In this document: in pieces, positions 8,293 to 16,926 of the stretch
Layout of the letters: every line of letters starts with the position of its first letter
Position numbering within the stretch: the first letter of the stretch is position 1
Origin: Rhodococcus opacus B4
GTDB taxonomy: Bacteria > Actinomycetota > Actinomycetes > Mycobacteriales > Mycobacteriaceae
NCBI RefSeq assembly: GCF_000010805.1
Contig: NC_012522.1
Location: forward strand, 7,068,001 to 7,132,000
Reading direction: 5' to 3'
DNA: 64,000 bases
Translations under genes and position numbers: made by a program
The notes under the pieces: model-generated
Database searches by the model: none
What the model saw: only the letters and a program-made list of their open reading frames with translations
Told to the model about the DNA's origin: nothing

Positions 8293-9399
8293 GTGCATCC
8301 CGACGTATCCGCAGACCTCAGCGAGCTCGACACCACCCTCCGTACCGTCGAATCGGTGCTGGACGTGGAGGAGTTGCGCCGCCGCATCGACGAGCTCGAA
8401 CATCAGGCCGCCGATCCGGAGCTGTGGAACGACCAGGAGCACGCCCAGCAGGTCACCAGCCAGCTCTCGCATTCCCAGGCCGAACTGCGCCGCGTCGAGG
8501 AACTGCGAACGCGGCTCGACGACATGCCGGTGCTGTACGAACTCGCCGAGGACGAGGGCGCGGAGGCCATCGCGGACGCCGACGCCGAGCGGCACAGCCT
8601 GCGCGAGGACATCGCCGCGATGGAAGTCAAGACGATGCTCTCCGGCGAATACGACGAGCGTGACGCGCTGGTCAACATCCGCTCCGGCGCCGGTGGCGTC
8701 GACGCCGCCGACTGGGCCGAGATGCTGATGCGCATGTACATCCGCTGGGCGGAGAAGCACGGCTACGGCGTCGAGGTCTACGACACGTCCTACGCGGAAG
8801 AGGCCGGCATCAAGAGCGCGACGTTCGCGGTCAAGGCGCCGTACAGCTACGGAACCCTGTCCGTCGAGATGGGAACGCACCGGCTGGTCCGGATCAGCCC
8901 GTTCGACAACCAGGGCCGCCGCCAGACGTCGTTCGCCGAGGTCGAGGTGCTGCCCGTGGTCGAGACCACCGACCACATCGACGTCAACGAGAACGACGTC
9001 CGCGTCGACGTGTACCGCTCCTCGGGCCCTGGTGGGCAGTCCGTCAACACCACCGACTCCGCGGTCCGGTTGACACACATCCCGACCGGCATCGTCGTGA
9101 CCTGTCAGAACGAGAAGTCGCAGCTGCAGAACAAGGTGTCGGCGATGCGGGTCCTGCAGGCCAAGCTGCTCGAGGTCAAGCGCAAGGAGGAGCGCGCCGA
9201 GATGGACGCGCTCAAGGGCGACGGCGGCAGTTCCTGGGGCAACCAGATGCGGTCGTACGTGCTGCACCCGTACCAGATGGTCAAGGATCTGCGCACCGAG
9301 TACGAGGTCAACAACCCGTCGTCGGTGCTCGACGGTGACATCGACGGATTCCTCGAATCGGGCATCCGGTGGCGGATGCGCGAGAATCAGGCGTCCTAA
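8293..9399 (+). CDS. prfB: peptide chain release factor 2
   Basis: A 368-residue class I release factor that terminates translation at UGA and UAA. The tripeptide anticodon SPF is in [14 protein letters not shown], and the peptidyl-hydrolysis GGQ motif is in [20 protein letters not shown]. The GTG at 8293 gives the family N-terminus ([12 protein letters not shown]); an upstream in-frame TTG at 8284 is less likely. The reading frame is continuous: there is no autoregulatory +1 frameshift with an internal UGA as in many bacteria. TAACCT at 8279-8284 ends 8 nt before the start, consistent with a leaderless transcript. It heads the conserved prfB-mscS-hyp-ftsEX-smpB block. Confidence 0.97.
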
Positions 9400-9404
9400 T
9401 ACCT

Positions 9405-10301
9405 ATGGAAGCGACGGCGGCGATGTTCGCTCCCACCCAGAACCTGCTCGACTGGCTCTCGTCGACGGGGCTCGCGGTGTCGCTCACCGTGCTCGGAGCC
9501 ATCCTGATGGCGCGATTCGTCAATTGGGGCGGCAGCAAGGTCACCGACCGGATCGACAGCAACTACATGCAGGGCGACGCCCTCGTGCGCTCCGAGGCGA
9601 CCAAGCACCGGCATTCGGTGGCGCAGGTGATCACGTGGGTGATCATCACCATCATCTACGTGATCGCGACGATGAAGGTGCTCGACCAGCTGAGCCTGCC
9701 GATCGGCAGCCTGGTGGCCCCGGCCACCGTGCTCGGTGCGGCGCTCGGTTTCGGCGCGCAGCGCGTCGTGCAGGACATTCTCGCCGGCTTCTTCATCATC
9801 ACCGAGCGCCAGTACGGGTTCGGTGACACGGTGCAACTCGCGGTGACGGGTTCGTCGGAGGACGCCGAGGGAGTGATCGAGGACGTCACGCTCCGGGTCA
9901 CCCGGATGCGGAATTCCGACGGTGAGGTCATCACCGTGCCCAACGGCCAGATCGTGAAGGCGATCAACCTGTCCAAGGACTGGGCGCGTGCCGTGATCGA
10001 CGTTCCCGTCCCGGCCACCTCGGACATCAACCGCGTCAACGAGGTGCTCCACCAGGTCGGTGTCGAGGCCTTCGCTGATCGCGGACTGAAGAAACTACTG
10101 CTCGACGAGCCGACGGTGATGGGAGTGGAGAGTCTGACGGTCGACGAGGTCAGCGTCCGCGTCGTGGCGCGGACCCTGCCGGGTAAGCAGTTCCAGGTCG
10201 GTCGCGCACTGCGCGTGCGCATCGCCACCGCGATGAGACGGCAGGGGATCACAGTCGAACCGGACCTCCAGACGGTCCGGGCAGCGGAGGGCGAGGGATG
10301 A
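9405..10301 (+). CDS. mechanosensitive channel, MscS family
   Basis: A 298-residue membrane protein. Three hydrophobic segments are visible (about 16-34, 70-90 and 98-122). The third, with LGAALGFGAQRVVQDILAGF, is the Gly/Ala-rich pore helix typical of MscS, followed by the soluble beta domain (EDVTLRVTRMRNSDGEVITV). Such channels open under membrane tension and release solutes on hypo-osmotic shock. ATG at 9405 is preferred to the in-frame GTG 36 bp upstream that lies inside prfB. It follows prfB by 5 bp and overlaps the next gene by 4 bp (ATGA), in the same position as Rv3104c in M. tuberculosis. Confidence 0.88.
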   Translation: MEATAAMFAPTQNLLDWLSSTGLAVSLTVLGAILMARFVNWGGSKVTDRIDSNYMQGDALVRSEATKHRHSVAQVITWVIITIIYVIATMKVLDQLSLPIGSLVAPATVLGAALGFGAQRVVQDILAGFFIITERQYGFGDTVQLAVTGSSEDAEGVIEDVTLRVTRMRNSDGEVITVPNGQIVKAINLSKDWARAVIDVPVPATSDINRVNEVLHQVGVEAFADRGLKKLLLDEPTVMGVESLTVDEVSVRVVARTLPGKQFQVGRALRVRIATAMRRQGITVEPDLQTVRAAEGEG

Positions 10302-10759
10302 CCGACGAACCCCGGCGCGGGCTGGACCGGATTCTGAACTCCTCGTTCCTTCCCGCCAAGATCCTCGGCGGCCGGGTGCGGACGTCGACGCTGGTGCTGT
10401 GCATCCTGTGGGTGGTGCTGTACACGCTGTACACGTACCTCAATCCCGCGGAAGAGGTGGTCCAGGGGCCGGTCGCTCCGGCTGTCGTTCCCACCCGGGA
10501 GGCGCCGCTCCAGGAGACCACCCTGCCGACGTCGGAGGTCGAGACGACGATCGAGTCGACGACGGAGACGGCCACGACCACCGAGACGACATCCGAGCCG
10601 ACGCCGGAGCAGACCGCGCCCACCGGGACCAGTCAGGTGACGTCGACGCCGACCCTGCCGTTCGGGATTCCCAATCCGTTCCCGCCACCCCCGCCGACCA
10701 CGCCGCCGACCACGTCTTCCGTCCCGACGACGTCGGCGACACCGCAGACCGGGCGGTGA
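10298..10759 (+). CDS. membrane-anchored Thr/Pro-rich protein of unknown function
   Basis: A 153-residue protein without a recognisable enzymatic domain. A basic N-terminus (about 1-30) precedes one hydrophobic segment (TLVLCILWVVLYTLYTYL, about 30-50). The remaining ~100 residues are a low-complexity extracytoplasmic tail rich in Thr, Pro, Glu and Ser, ending in runs of Pro (PFPPPPPTTPP). This suggests a wall-spanning or disordered stalk. It overlaps the MscS gene by ATGA and precedes ftsE, the place of the proline-rich Rv3103c in mycobacteria; that conserved position next to ftsEX hints at a cell-envelope or division role (inference). Confidence 0.75.
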   Translation: MTDEPRRGLDRILNSSFLPAKILGGRVRTSTLVLCILWVVLYTLYTYLNPAEEVVQGPVAPAVVPTREAPLQETTLPTSEVETTIESTTETATTTETTSEPTPEQTAPTGTSQVTSTPTLPFGIPNPFPPPPPTTPPTTSSVPTTSATPQTGR

Positions 10760-10778
10760 CGCCCGCGCGTCGCTCCAT

Positions 10779-10806
10779 TTGGTCACTGTTCGATAACGTC
10801 TAGACT
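10779..10806 (+). promoter_or_regulatory. putative SigA-type promoter of ftsE
   Basis: TTGGTC (10779-10784) and TAGACT (10801-10806) are separated by 16 bp and fit a -35/-10 pair. Transcription would start near 10813, only about 2 nt before the ftsE GTG at 10815, giving a leaderless ftsEX mRNA independent of prfB. Confidence 0.55.
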
Positions 10807-10814
10807 GGCTCCTC

Positions 10815-11504
10815 GTGATCAGCGTCGAGAATGTGTCGAAGTCGTACAAGACCTCCACGAGGCCCGCCCTGGACAAGGTGAGCGTCGAGGTGGACAAGGG
10901 CGAGTTCGTCTTCCTGATCGGCCCGTCGGGCTCGGGAAAGTCGACGTTCATGCGGCTGCTCCTGAAGGAGGAGTCGCCGACGTCGGGTGACATTCACATC
11001 GCGGATTTCCACGTCAACAAGCTGTCCGCCCGCCGGGTGCCGAAGCTGCGGCAGAGCATGGGCGTCGTCTTCCAGGACTTCCGGCTCCTGCAGAAGAAGA
11101 CCGTGTCCGAGAACGTCGCGTTCGCGCTCGAGGTGATCGGGAAACCGCGCGCGATGATCTCCCGGACCGTCCCCGAAGTACTCGAGATGGTCGGGCTGTC
11201 CGGGAAGGCCGACCGGCTCCCCACCGAACTGTCCGGTGGTGAGCAGCAGCGCGTCGCCATCGCGCGGGCGTTCGTGAACCGGCCGCTGGTGCTGCTGTGC
11301 GACGAGCCCACCGGAAACCTCGACCCGGAGACCAGCCAGGACATCATGCTGCTGCTCGAACGGATCAACCGCACCGGAACAACGGTGGTGATGGCGACCC
11401 ACGACCACCACATCGTCGATTCGATGCGCCGTCGCGTGGTGGAACTGGACCTCGGCAGAGTGGTGCGCGACGAGGCTCGGGGTGTGTACGGCGTGGGGCG
11501 TTAG
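10815..11504 (+). CDS. ftsE: cell-division ABC transporter ATP-binding protein FtsE
   Basis: A 229-residue ABC ATPase. Walker [10 protein letters not shown], signature [14 protein letters not shown], Walker B LLCDEPT and the switch His (MATHDHHIV) are all present; the family-typical opening [12 protein letters not shown] follows the GTG start. FtsE works with FtsX at the septum, where ATP hydrolysis activates peptidoglycan hydrolases (NlpC/P60-type RipC in mycobacteria) rather than transporting a substrate. ftsX follows at 68 bp. No Shine-Dalgarno precedes the start; see the promoter at 10779-10806. Confidence 0.97.
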   Translation: MISVENVSKSYKTSTRPALDKVSVEVDKGEFVFLIGPSGSGKSTFMRLLLKEESPTSGDIHIADFHVNKLSARRVPKLRQSMGVVFQDFRLLQKKTVSENVAFALEVIGKPRAMISRTVPEVLEMVGLSGKADRLPTELSGGEQQRVAIARAFVNRPLVLLCDEPTGNLDPETSQDIMLLLERINRTGTTVVMATHDHHIVDSMRRRVVELDLGRVVRDEARGVYGVGR

Positions 11505-11571
11505 CCGCCCTGCCTGCACTCCAAGCTTCAGTACTGTCCCCAAGTCTCCTACGAAGGACTCTGATTCCCCG

Positions 11572-12477
11572 ATGCGTGCCAGTTTCATTTTCAGTGAGGT
11601 CCTGACCGGACTCCGCCGCAACGTCACCATGACCATTGCGATGATCCTCACCACCGCGATCTCCCTCGGCCTGTTCGGGAGCGGTTTGCTGGTGGTGCAG
11701 ATGGCCGGCAAGACCCAGCAGATCTTCCTGGACCGCGTCGAGGTGCAGATTTTCCTCACCGACGACATCTCCACGTCGGACCCGGGCTGCGAGGGGGAGA
11801 TCTGCAAGTCGCTGCGCACGGAACTGGAGGAGACGCCGTCGGTGGTGTCGGTGGAGTACCTCAACCGGGACGACGCGGTGAAGGACGCGACGGAGCGGGT
11901 GTTCAAGGATCAGCCCGAACTCGCCGCGCTCGTCAGCCCCGACAGCTTCCCCGCCTCGTTCAAGGTCAAGCTCAGCGACCCCGAGCGGTTCGGCGTCATC
12001 AACGAGAATTTCGGCACCCGGCCGGGCGTCGAGAGCGTGCTCAACCAGCGCGAACTGGTGGAACGGCTCTTCAGTGTCCTCAACGGGGTGCGCAACGCTG
12101 CGTTCGCGATTGCGATCGTGCAGGCCGTGGCCGCAATTCTGCTGATCGCGAACATGGTTCAGATCGCGGCCTTCACCCGGCGCACCGAGGTCGGCATCAT
12201 GCGGTTGGTCGGCGCCACCCGCTGGTACACGCAGTTGCCGTTCCTGCTCGAGGCGGTGGTCGCCGCGCTGGTCGGCGCCGTCTTGGCCATCGTCGGCCTG
12301 TTCACCGCGAAGAACATGTTCATCGACGACGTGCTGTCGGACGTGTACGAGGCCAACATCGTGGCCCGGATCTCCAACAGCGACGTGCTGTTCGTGTCGC
12401 CGGTGCTGGTGCTGGTGGGCGTCGGAATGGCGGCGGTCACCGCGTACGTGACCCTGCGCCTGTACGTCCGCGAATAA
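11572..12477 (+). CDS. ftsX: cell-division ABC transporter permease FtsX
   Basis: A 301-residue membrane protein, partner of FtsE. A cytoplasmic N-terminus (MRASFIFSEVLTGLRRN) leads to TM1 (about 20-42). A large extracytoplasmic domain follows (about 45-165), with a Cys pair in SDPGCEGEICKS that could form a disulfide as in mycobacterial FtsX, then three more TM helices in the C-terminal third. ATG 11572 is chosen; the longer in-frame reading from 11482 overlaps ftsE and lacks homology-like sequence. It precedes smpB by 76 bp. Confidence 0.96.
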   Translation: MRASFIFSEVLTGLRRNVTMTIAMILTTAISLGLFGSGLLVVQMAGKTQQIFLDRVEVQIFLTDDISTSDPGCEGEICKSLRTELEETPSVVSVEYLNRDDAVKDATERVFKDQPELAALVSPDSFPASFKVKLSDPERFGVINENFGTRPGVESVLNQRELVERLFSVLNGVRNAAFAIAIVQAVAAILLIANMVQIAAFTRRTEVGIMRLVGATRWYTQLPFLLEAVVAALVGAVLAIVGLFTAKNMFIDDVLSDVYEANIVARISNSDVLFVSPVLVLVGVGMAAVTAYVTLRLYVRE

Positions 12478-12553
12478 TTACGTTTGCCCCTTCTCCTATG
12501 CTGGAGGGTACGAACTGTTCACCTCGGACATCGCGGACTGAAAGGCCCGGAAC

Positions 12554-13027
12554 GTGAAGGAAAAGGGCCGCAAGGTCATTGCGACCAATCGCAAGGCGCG
12601 TCACAACTACACCATTCTCGACGTCTACGAGGCGGGGATCGCCCTCGTCGGGACCGAGGTGAAGAGTCTGCGCGAGGGCAAGGCGTCGCTGGTCGACGCG
12701 TTCGCCACCGTCGACGACGGGGAGGTGTGGCTGCGCTCCCTGCACATCCCCGAGTACACGCAGGGCACGTGGACCAACCACTCGCCGCGCCGCACCCGGA
12801 AGTTGCTACTGCACAAGCGGGAGATCGAGCACCTCGTCGGCAAGACCCGCGAGGGAAACCAGACTCTGGTTCCCCTGTCGATGTACTTCTCCGACGGCAA
12901 GGTCAAGGTGGAACTCGCGCTCGCCAAGGGCAAGCAGGACTACGACAAGCGCCAGGACCTGGCCAGGCGGACCGCCGAGCGTGAGGTGACCCGCGAACTC
13001 GGACGCCGAGTCAAGGGCATGCGCTGA
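12554..13027 (+). CDS. smpB: SsrA-binding protein SmpB
   Basis: A 157-residue RNA-binding protein required for trans-translation. It delivers tmRNA to stalled ribosomes; the tmRNA gene itself lies 960 bp downstream. Family marks: [34 protein letters not shown], the KRQDLARR region and a basic C-terminal tail. GTG start with GAAAGG upstream. TATGCT at 12498-12503 could be its own -10 box, giving a leader of about 45 nt. Its stop codon overlaps a CTG codon in the frame of the following transporter gene. Confidence 0.96.
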   Translation: MKEKGRKVIATNRKARHNYTILDVYEAGIALVGTEVKSLREGKASLVDAFATVDDGEVWLRSLHIPEYTQGTWTNHSPRRTRKLLLHKREIEHLVGKTREGNQTLVPLSMYFSDGKVKVELALAKGKQDYDKRQDLARRTAEREVTRELGRRVKGMR

Positions 13028-13047
13028 CGTCCATCCTGCTCGCGCTC

Positions 13048-13890
13048 GTGGCCGCAATCGGTTACGGCGTAAGCGATTTCGTCGGGGGCGTCGCGTCCCG
13101 GCGGGTCGCGGCGCTGCGCGTCGTCATCGTGTCGTATCCGCTGTCGCTGCTGATCGTGCTGCTGATCGCCCCGTTCGCCGGGGGCACCCTCACCTCGTCC
13201 TCGCTCGTGTGGGGGGCGGTGGCGGGAGTGGCAGGCGGCGTGGCGGTCTGGTGGTTCTATCTCGCGCTGGCGTCGGGACCGATGTCGGTGGTGTCGCCGC
13301 TGACGGCCGTGCTGGTCGCCGGTATTCCGGTGTTGATCGGGCTCGCGTTCGGCGAGCGGCCCGGGCCCGTCGCGTACATCGGGATCGTGGTCGCCCTGGT
13401 CGCCGTCGTCCTCGTCAGCCGGGAATCGCCTGACGAGACCGCGGGCGAGGTGGCCGGCGGCCGGGTGCTGCGCTTCACCCGCACCGTGGCGCTGCTGACC
13501 GTCGGATCCGGCATCGCGTTCGCGCTGTCCTTCGTCTCGCTGCACCAGATCGGCGAGGAGGGCGGAATGTGGGCCCTCGCGGTGTCCCGCGCCGCGGCGA
13601 CCGCCGTGGTGTGGCTCGTCGCCCTGGCGGCCGGCCACTTCGTGCCCCCGCACGGCGAGCCGCTCAAACTGGCCGTGTACGTGAGTGTCCTCGACGTTCT
13701 GGCGAACGCGGCCATGATGTACGCGTTCCAGGGTGGGCTGCTGTCGCTCGTCAGCGTGATCGGGTCGCTGTACCCCGCGGCCACCGTGCTGCTGGCGATG
13801 GTGATGCTCGGTGAACGGGTGAGCAGAATGCAGCAGGCGGGGATGCTCCTCGCCCTCGCGGCCGTCGGAATGATCGCCGTGGCCAGCTGA
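13048..13890 (+). CDS. EamA/DMT-family transporter
   Basis: About 280 residues, hydrophobic throughout, with roughly ten TM segments arranged as two EamA repeats (for example LAVYVSVLDVLANAAMMYAF and VSVIGSLYPAATVLLAMVML in the second). Drug/metabolite exporters of this family move amino acids, nucleotides-sugars or drugs; the substrate is not predictable. GTG 13048 is the first standard start, but it removes about eight hydrophobic residues of TM1. A CTG at 13024, overlapping the smpB stop as CTGA, would restore [18 protein letters not shown], so the true start may be there. Confidence 0.85.
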   Translation: MAAIGYGVSDFVGGVASRRVAALRVVIVSYPLSLLIVLLIAPFAGGTLTSSSLVWGAVAGVAGGVAVWWFYLALASGPMSVVSPLTAVLVAGIPVLIGLAFGERPGPVAYIGIVVALVAVVLVSRESPDETAGEVAGGRVLRFTRTVALLTVGSGIAFALSFVSLHQIGEEGGMWALAVSRAAATAVVWLVALAAGHFVPPHGEPLKLAVYVSVLDVLANAAMMYAFQGGLLSLVSVIGSLYPAATVLLAMVMLGERVSRMQQAGMLLALAAVGMIAVAS

Positions 13891-13985
13891 AATGCGCCCG
13901 CCGACACTCCGGGCGAAAACCGGGATGAATCCGGGCGAGGTTCGCGTTACACTAGGTGGCCCCGCGAGACTCGTGGGGCACGTAC

Positions 13986-14354
13986 GGGGCTGAACGGTTT
14001 CGACTGCGTACGTTGAGGTAGGGGAAGCGTGTCGGTGCAGGCAAGAGACCACCGTAAGCGTCGCTGCAAACATATAAGCGCCGATTCCAATCAGCGCGAC
14101 TACGCACTCGCTGCCTAAGTAGCGACTGCGTGTCTGTCAGTCCGGGTTCGCCCTCGGTCCGGGTACTGGCATCAGCTAGAGGGCTTTACCGTTCGACTCG
14201 GTCGCGGAGTCGAATGGGACAACCAACAGCGACTGGGATCGTCATCCTGGCTTGTTTGCGAGACTGGGAGATCCAAGTAGAGACATAGCAAACTGCACAC
14301 GGAGAAGCCCTAGCTTTGCTGCGGAGGACCCGGGTTCAATTCCCGGCAGCTCCA
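13986..14354 (+). ncRNA. ssrA: transfer-messenger RNA (tmRNA)
   Basis: Starts GGGGCTGAACGGTTTCGACT, the canonical tmRNA 5' end, and closes with GGACCCGGGTTCAATTCCCG, the T-arm, plus CAGCTCC, complementary to the 5' GGGGCTG acceptor strand; discriminator A at 14354. CCA is not encoded (CGA follows). The tag reading frame is 14080-14118: the resume codon GCC begins ADSNQRDYALAA and ends at TAA (14116), close to the mycobacterial tag. tmRNA with SmpB rescues stalled ribosomes and marks the partial protein for proteolysis. About 369 nt, normal length. A strong terminator follows. Confidence 0.97.
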
Positions 14355-14359
14355 CGAAG

Positions 14360-14401
14360 TCCGGGCCGGACACCACCAGGTGTTCCGGCCCGGATTTTTT
14401 T
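14360..14401 (+). terminator. intrinsic terminator of ssrA
   Basis: Stem of TCCGGGCCGGA (from 14360) with its complement ending at 14394, a short CACCACCAGG-type loop, then a run of seven T (about 14395-14401). A textbook rho-independent terminator immediately after the tmRNA. Confidence 0.9.
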
Positions 14402-14454
14402 GTGCGCACCGGAGTTCGACCATCCCGGCGGGCCGCCGTGACACGATGTGAGCC

Positions 14455-14823
14455 GTGTCCCTGACGAAACCGGTGGCCGTGGTCGCGCTGGGTGGTGCGC
14501 TCGGCGCGTGCGCGAGGTTTCTCCTGTCCGAGCTGTGGCCGGGGATCTGGACCGTCCTCGTGATCAACGTGATCGGGTCGCTGCTGCTCGGCTGCCTCGC
14601 CGAGACGATGGGACCGGACCGGTTGTGGCGGCTGTTCCTGGGAGTCGGGGTCCTCGGCGGTTTCACCACGTTCTCGACGTTCGCCGTCGACGCGGTCCGG
14701 GAGGACGCGGTGACCGCGGCCCTCTACGTAGTGGCCACCCTGGTTCCCGCCCTGCTCGCGGCGCGGCTGGGGATGCTCGTCGGTCACCGCTACCGGTTGG
14801 CGCGGCAGGCGGCGGCGGCATGA
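14455..14823 (+). CDS. crcB: fluoride ion channel, Fluc/CrcB family (first copy)
   Basis: A 122-residue four-helix membrane protein, GTG start. Family signatures: GGALGACARFLLSE at the N-terminus, NVIGSLLLGCL in TM2 (the conserved Asn) and GGFTTFSTFAVDAV in TM3 (the Phe box). Fluc channels are dual-topology dimers that let F- leave the cytosol. A second copy overlaps it by 4 bp (ATGA), suggesting an obligate heterodimer in which each subunit has one fixed orientation (known for paired Fluc genes; inferred here). No fluoride-riboswitch-like sequence is apparent between the tmRNA terminator and the start. Confidence 0.93.
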   Translation: MSLTKPVAVVALGGALGACARFLLSELWPGIWTVLVINVIGSLLLGCLAETMGPDRLWRLFLGVGVLGGFTTFSTFAVDAVREDAVTAALYVVATLVPALLAARLGMLVGHRYRLARQAAAA

Positions 14824-15164
14824 CCGTCCTCCTCGTCGCGGCCGGCGGCGCGCTCGGTGCGACGACGCGGTACCTCACCGGCCGCTACGTCGACTCGTAC
14901 CGCAGTTTCCCGGTGGCCACCTTCCTCGTGAACGTCGCCGGGTGCCTGATCCTCGGACTGCTGTCGGGGGCGTCGATGTCCGCGCAGACGTTCGCGTTGC
15001 TGGGCACGGGCTTCTGCGGCGGACTGACCACGTACTCGACGTTCGCGGTGGAATCGGTGGGACTGCTGCGGATCCGGCTGGCGCTCACGTCCGTCGTCTA
15101 CACGGTCGCGAGTGTGGCGGCCGGTCTGGCCGTCGCCTGGCTGGGGTTCCGATTGACGTCTTGA
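14820..15164 (+). CDS. crcB: fluoride ion channel, Fluc/CrcB family (second copy)
   Basis: A 114-residue paralogue of the preceding gene and translationally coupled to it (ATGA at 14820-14823). The same signatures are present: GGALGATTRYLTGRYV, LVNVAGCLILGLL and GGLTTYSTFAVESV. The first loop of this copy has two Arg (TTRYLTGR) and the last helix ends RLTS, whereas the other copy ends in Arg/Ala-rich sequence (YRLARQAAAA). Such charge differences usually fix opposite orientations in the membrane. Together the two subunits would form one fluoride exporter. The pair sits directly before pgm, as crcB genes do in M. tuberculosis (Rv3069/Rv3070 beside pgmA). Confidence 0.93.
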   Translation: MTVLLVAAGGALGATTRYLTGRYVDSYRSFPVATFLVNVAGCLILGLLSGASMSAQTFALLGTGFCGGLTTYSTFAVESVGLLRIRLALTSVVYTVASVAAGLAVAWLGFRLTS

Positions 15165-15236
15165 GGGCAGACCCCGGCGCGAGGGTGCAGGATGGGTTGG
15201 AGCCGAGTTCGATCCGAAACGTTTGCAGGAGGTCTC

Positions 15237-16868
15237 GTGGCGCACGACAGGGCGGGTCAGGTGGCACTGCCGGAGGATCTCGTAGACATCGCGCACCTGG
15301 TGACCGCGTATTACAGCGGTGTGCCCGACCCCGAGAACCCGTTGCAGCAGGTGCTGTTCGGGACTTCCGGCCACCGGGGGTCGAGCCTGGACACCGCGTT
15401 CAACGAGGCGCACATCCTCGCCACCACCCAGGCCATCGTGGAGTACCGGGCGTCGCAGGGCGTCGACGGACCTCTGTTTCTCGGGCGCGACACCCACGCC
15501 CTCTCCGAGCCGGCGTGGACGTCGGCGCTCGAGGTGCTGGCCGCGAACGACGTGACGGTGCTGATCGATTCGCGGGACCGGTACACGCCGACGCCCGCGG
15601 TCAGTCACGCGATTCTCCGCTACAACCGCAGTGGCCCGGAGTCCCGGGCCGACGGCATCGTCGTGACGCCGTCGCACAACCCGCCCCGCGACGGTGGCTT
15701 CAAATACAACCCGCCGCACGGCGGCCCCGCCGGTTCGGAGGCGACGACGATCATCGCCGACCGGGCGAACGAGCTGCTCCGCCGGGACCTCTCGGGTGTG
15801 CGGCGAATCTCGGCCGCCCGGGCGATGGCACGGGCCGAACGATACGACTTCCTCCGCTTCTACATCGACGACCTGCCGAGCGTTCTCGATCTCGACGCCA
15901 TCCGGAGCGCCGGAGTGCGGATCGGCGCCGACCCGCTGGGCGGAGCGAGCGTCGACTACTGGGGTGCGATCGCCGATATCCACCGGCTCGACCTCGAGGT
16001 CGTCAACCCGCTCGTCGACGCCACGTGGCGGTTCATGACCCTCGACACCGACGGCAAGATCCGCATGGACTGCTCGTCGCCGGACGCCATGGCCTCGCTG
16101 ATCGGAGCCCGGGACCGGTTCGACATCTCCACCGGGAACGACGCCGACGCGGACCGGCACGGAATCGTCACTCCCGATGGGGGACTGATGAATCCCAACC
16201 ACTACCTCGCGGTCGCCATCGACTACCTGTTCTCGCACCGCACAGGATGGGGCTCGACGGTGCAGGTGGGCAAGACGCTGGTGAGTTCGTCGATGATCGA
16301 CCGGGTGGTCGGAAGTCTCGGCCGTGAACTGCTCGAGGTCCCGGTGGGTTTCAAGTGGTTCGTCCCGGGACTGCTCGAGGGCTCGCTCGGTTTCGGCGGC
16401 GAGGAGAGCGCGGGTGCGTCGTTCCTGCGCCACGACGGCGGGGTGTGGACCACGGACAAGGACGGGATCATCCTGGCCCTGCTGGCCTCGGAGATGACGG
16501 CGGTGACGGGAAAGACACCGTCGGTCCGGTACCGGGAACTGACGGAGCAGTTCGGCAGTCCCGCGTACGCCCGCATCGACGCCCCCGCGACCCGGGAGCA
16601 GAAGGCGGTGCTGGCGAAACTGTCACCGGAACAGGTGTCGGCCACCGAACTGGCCGGCGAGCCGATCACCGCGACGCTGACGAGCGCCCCGGGTAACGGG
16701 GCAGCGCTCGGAGGGCTCAAGGTCACCACGGACTCGGCGTGGTTCGCGGCGCGGCCGTCGGGCACCGAGGACGTGTACAAGATCTACGCCGAGTCCTTCA
16801 AGGGTCCGGATCATCTCGCGCAGGTGCAGGCGGCGGCCAAGGAACTGGTGGCCGACGTCTTGAAATAG
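15237..16868 (+). CDS. pgm: phosphoglucomutase (alpha-D-glucose specific)
   Basis: A 543-residue enzyme converting glucose 6-phosphate and glucose 1-phosphate, supplying glucose 1-phosphate for glycogen, trehalose and glucan synthesis. The active-site phosphoserine is Ser146 in [20 protein letters not shown], the Mg loop is [10 protein letters not shown], the sugar loop is GGEESAGAS and the phosphate-binding loop is [11 protein letters not shown]. Length and Ser position match E. coli Pgm. GTG 15237 has AGGAGG five bases upstream; the longer reading from 15192 has no such signal. It fits with glgX and the polymethylated-glucan genes elsewhere in the window. Confidence 0.96.
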   Translation: MAHDRAGQVALPEDLVDIAHLVTAYYSGVPDPENPLQQVLFGTSGHRGSSLDTAFNEAHILATTQAIVEYRASQGVDGPLFLGRDTHALSEPAWTSALEVLAANDVTVLIDSRDRYTPTPAVSHAILRYNRSGPESRADGIVVTPSHNPPRDGGFKYNPPHGGPAGSEATTIIADRANELLRRDLSGVRRISAARAMARAERYDFLRFYIDDLPSVLDLDAIRSAGVRIGADPLGGASVDYWGAIADIHRLDLEVVNPLVDATWRFMTLDTDGKIRMDCSSPDAMASLIGARDRFDISTGNDADADRHGIVTPDGGLMNPNHYLAVAIDYLFSHRTGWGSTVQVGKTLVSSSMIDRVVGSLGRELLEVPVGFKWFVPGLLEGSLGFGGEESAGASFLRHDGGVWTTDKDGIILALLASEMTAVTGKTPSVRYRELTEQFGSPAYARIDAPATREQKAVLAKLSPEQVSATELAGEPITATLTSAPGNGAALGGLKVTTDSAWFAARPSGTEDVYKIYAESFKGPDHLAQVQAAAKELVADVLK

Positions 16869-16879
16869 GTGTTCGGCGG

Positions 16880-16913
16880 GGTAGGTGCCGTCGCCGAAGC
16901 GGGGGCACCTACC
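16880..16913 (+). terminator. hairpin between pgm and the MFS gene
   Basis: Perfect 10-bp arms (GGTAGGTGCC at 16880-16889 and its complement at 16904-16913) around a 14-nt loop, starting 12 bp after the pgm stop and ending 13 bp before the next ATG. No T-run follows. It could be a weak pgm terminator or an mRNA structure near the MFS start site. Confidence 0.45.
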
Positions 16914-16926
16914 ATCGGATTCAACT

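Noticed and set aside
8284-8400. Programmed +1 frameshift in prfB
   Set aside because: The reading frame from GTG 8293 is uninterrupted and there is no in-frame early UGA.
14402-14454. Fluoride riboswitch before crcB
   Set aside because: Only ~50 bp between the tmRNA terminator and the start codon, and no aptamer-like sequence visible.
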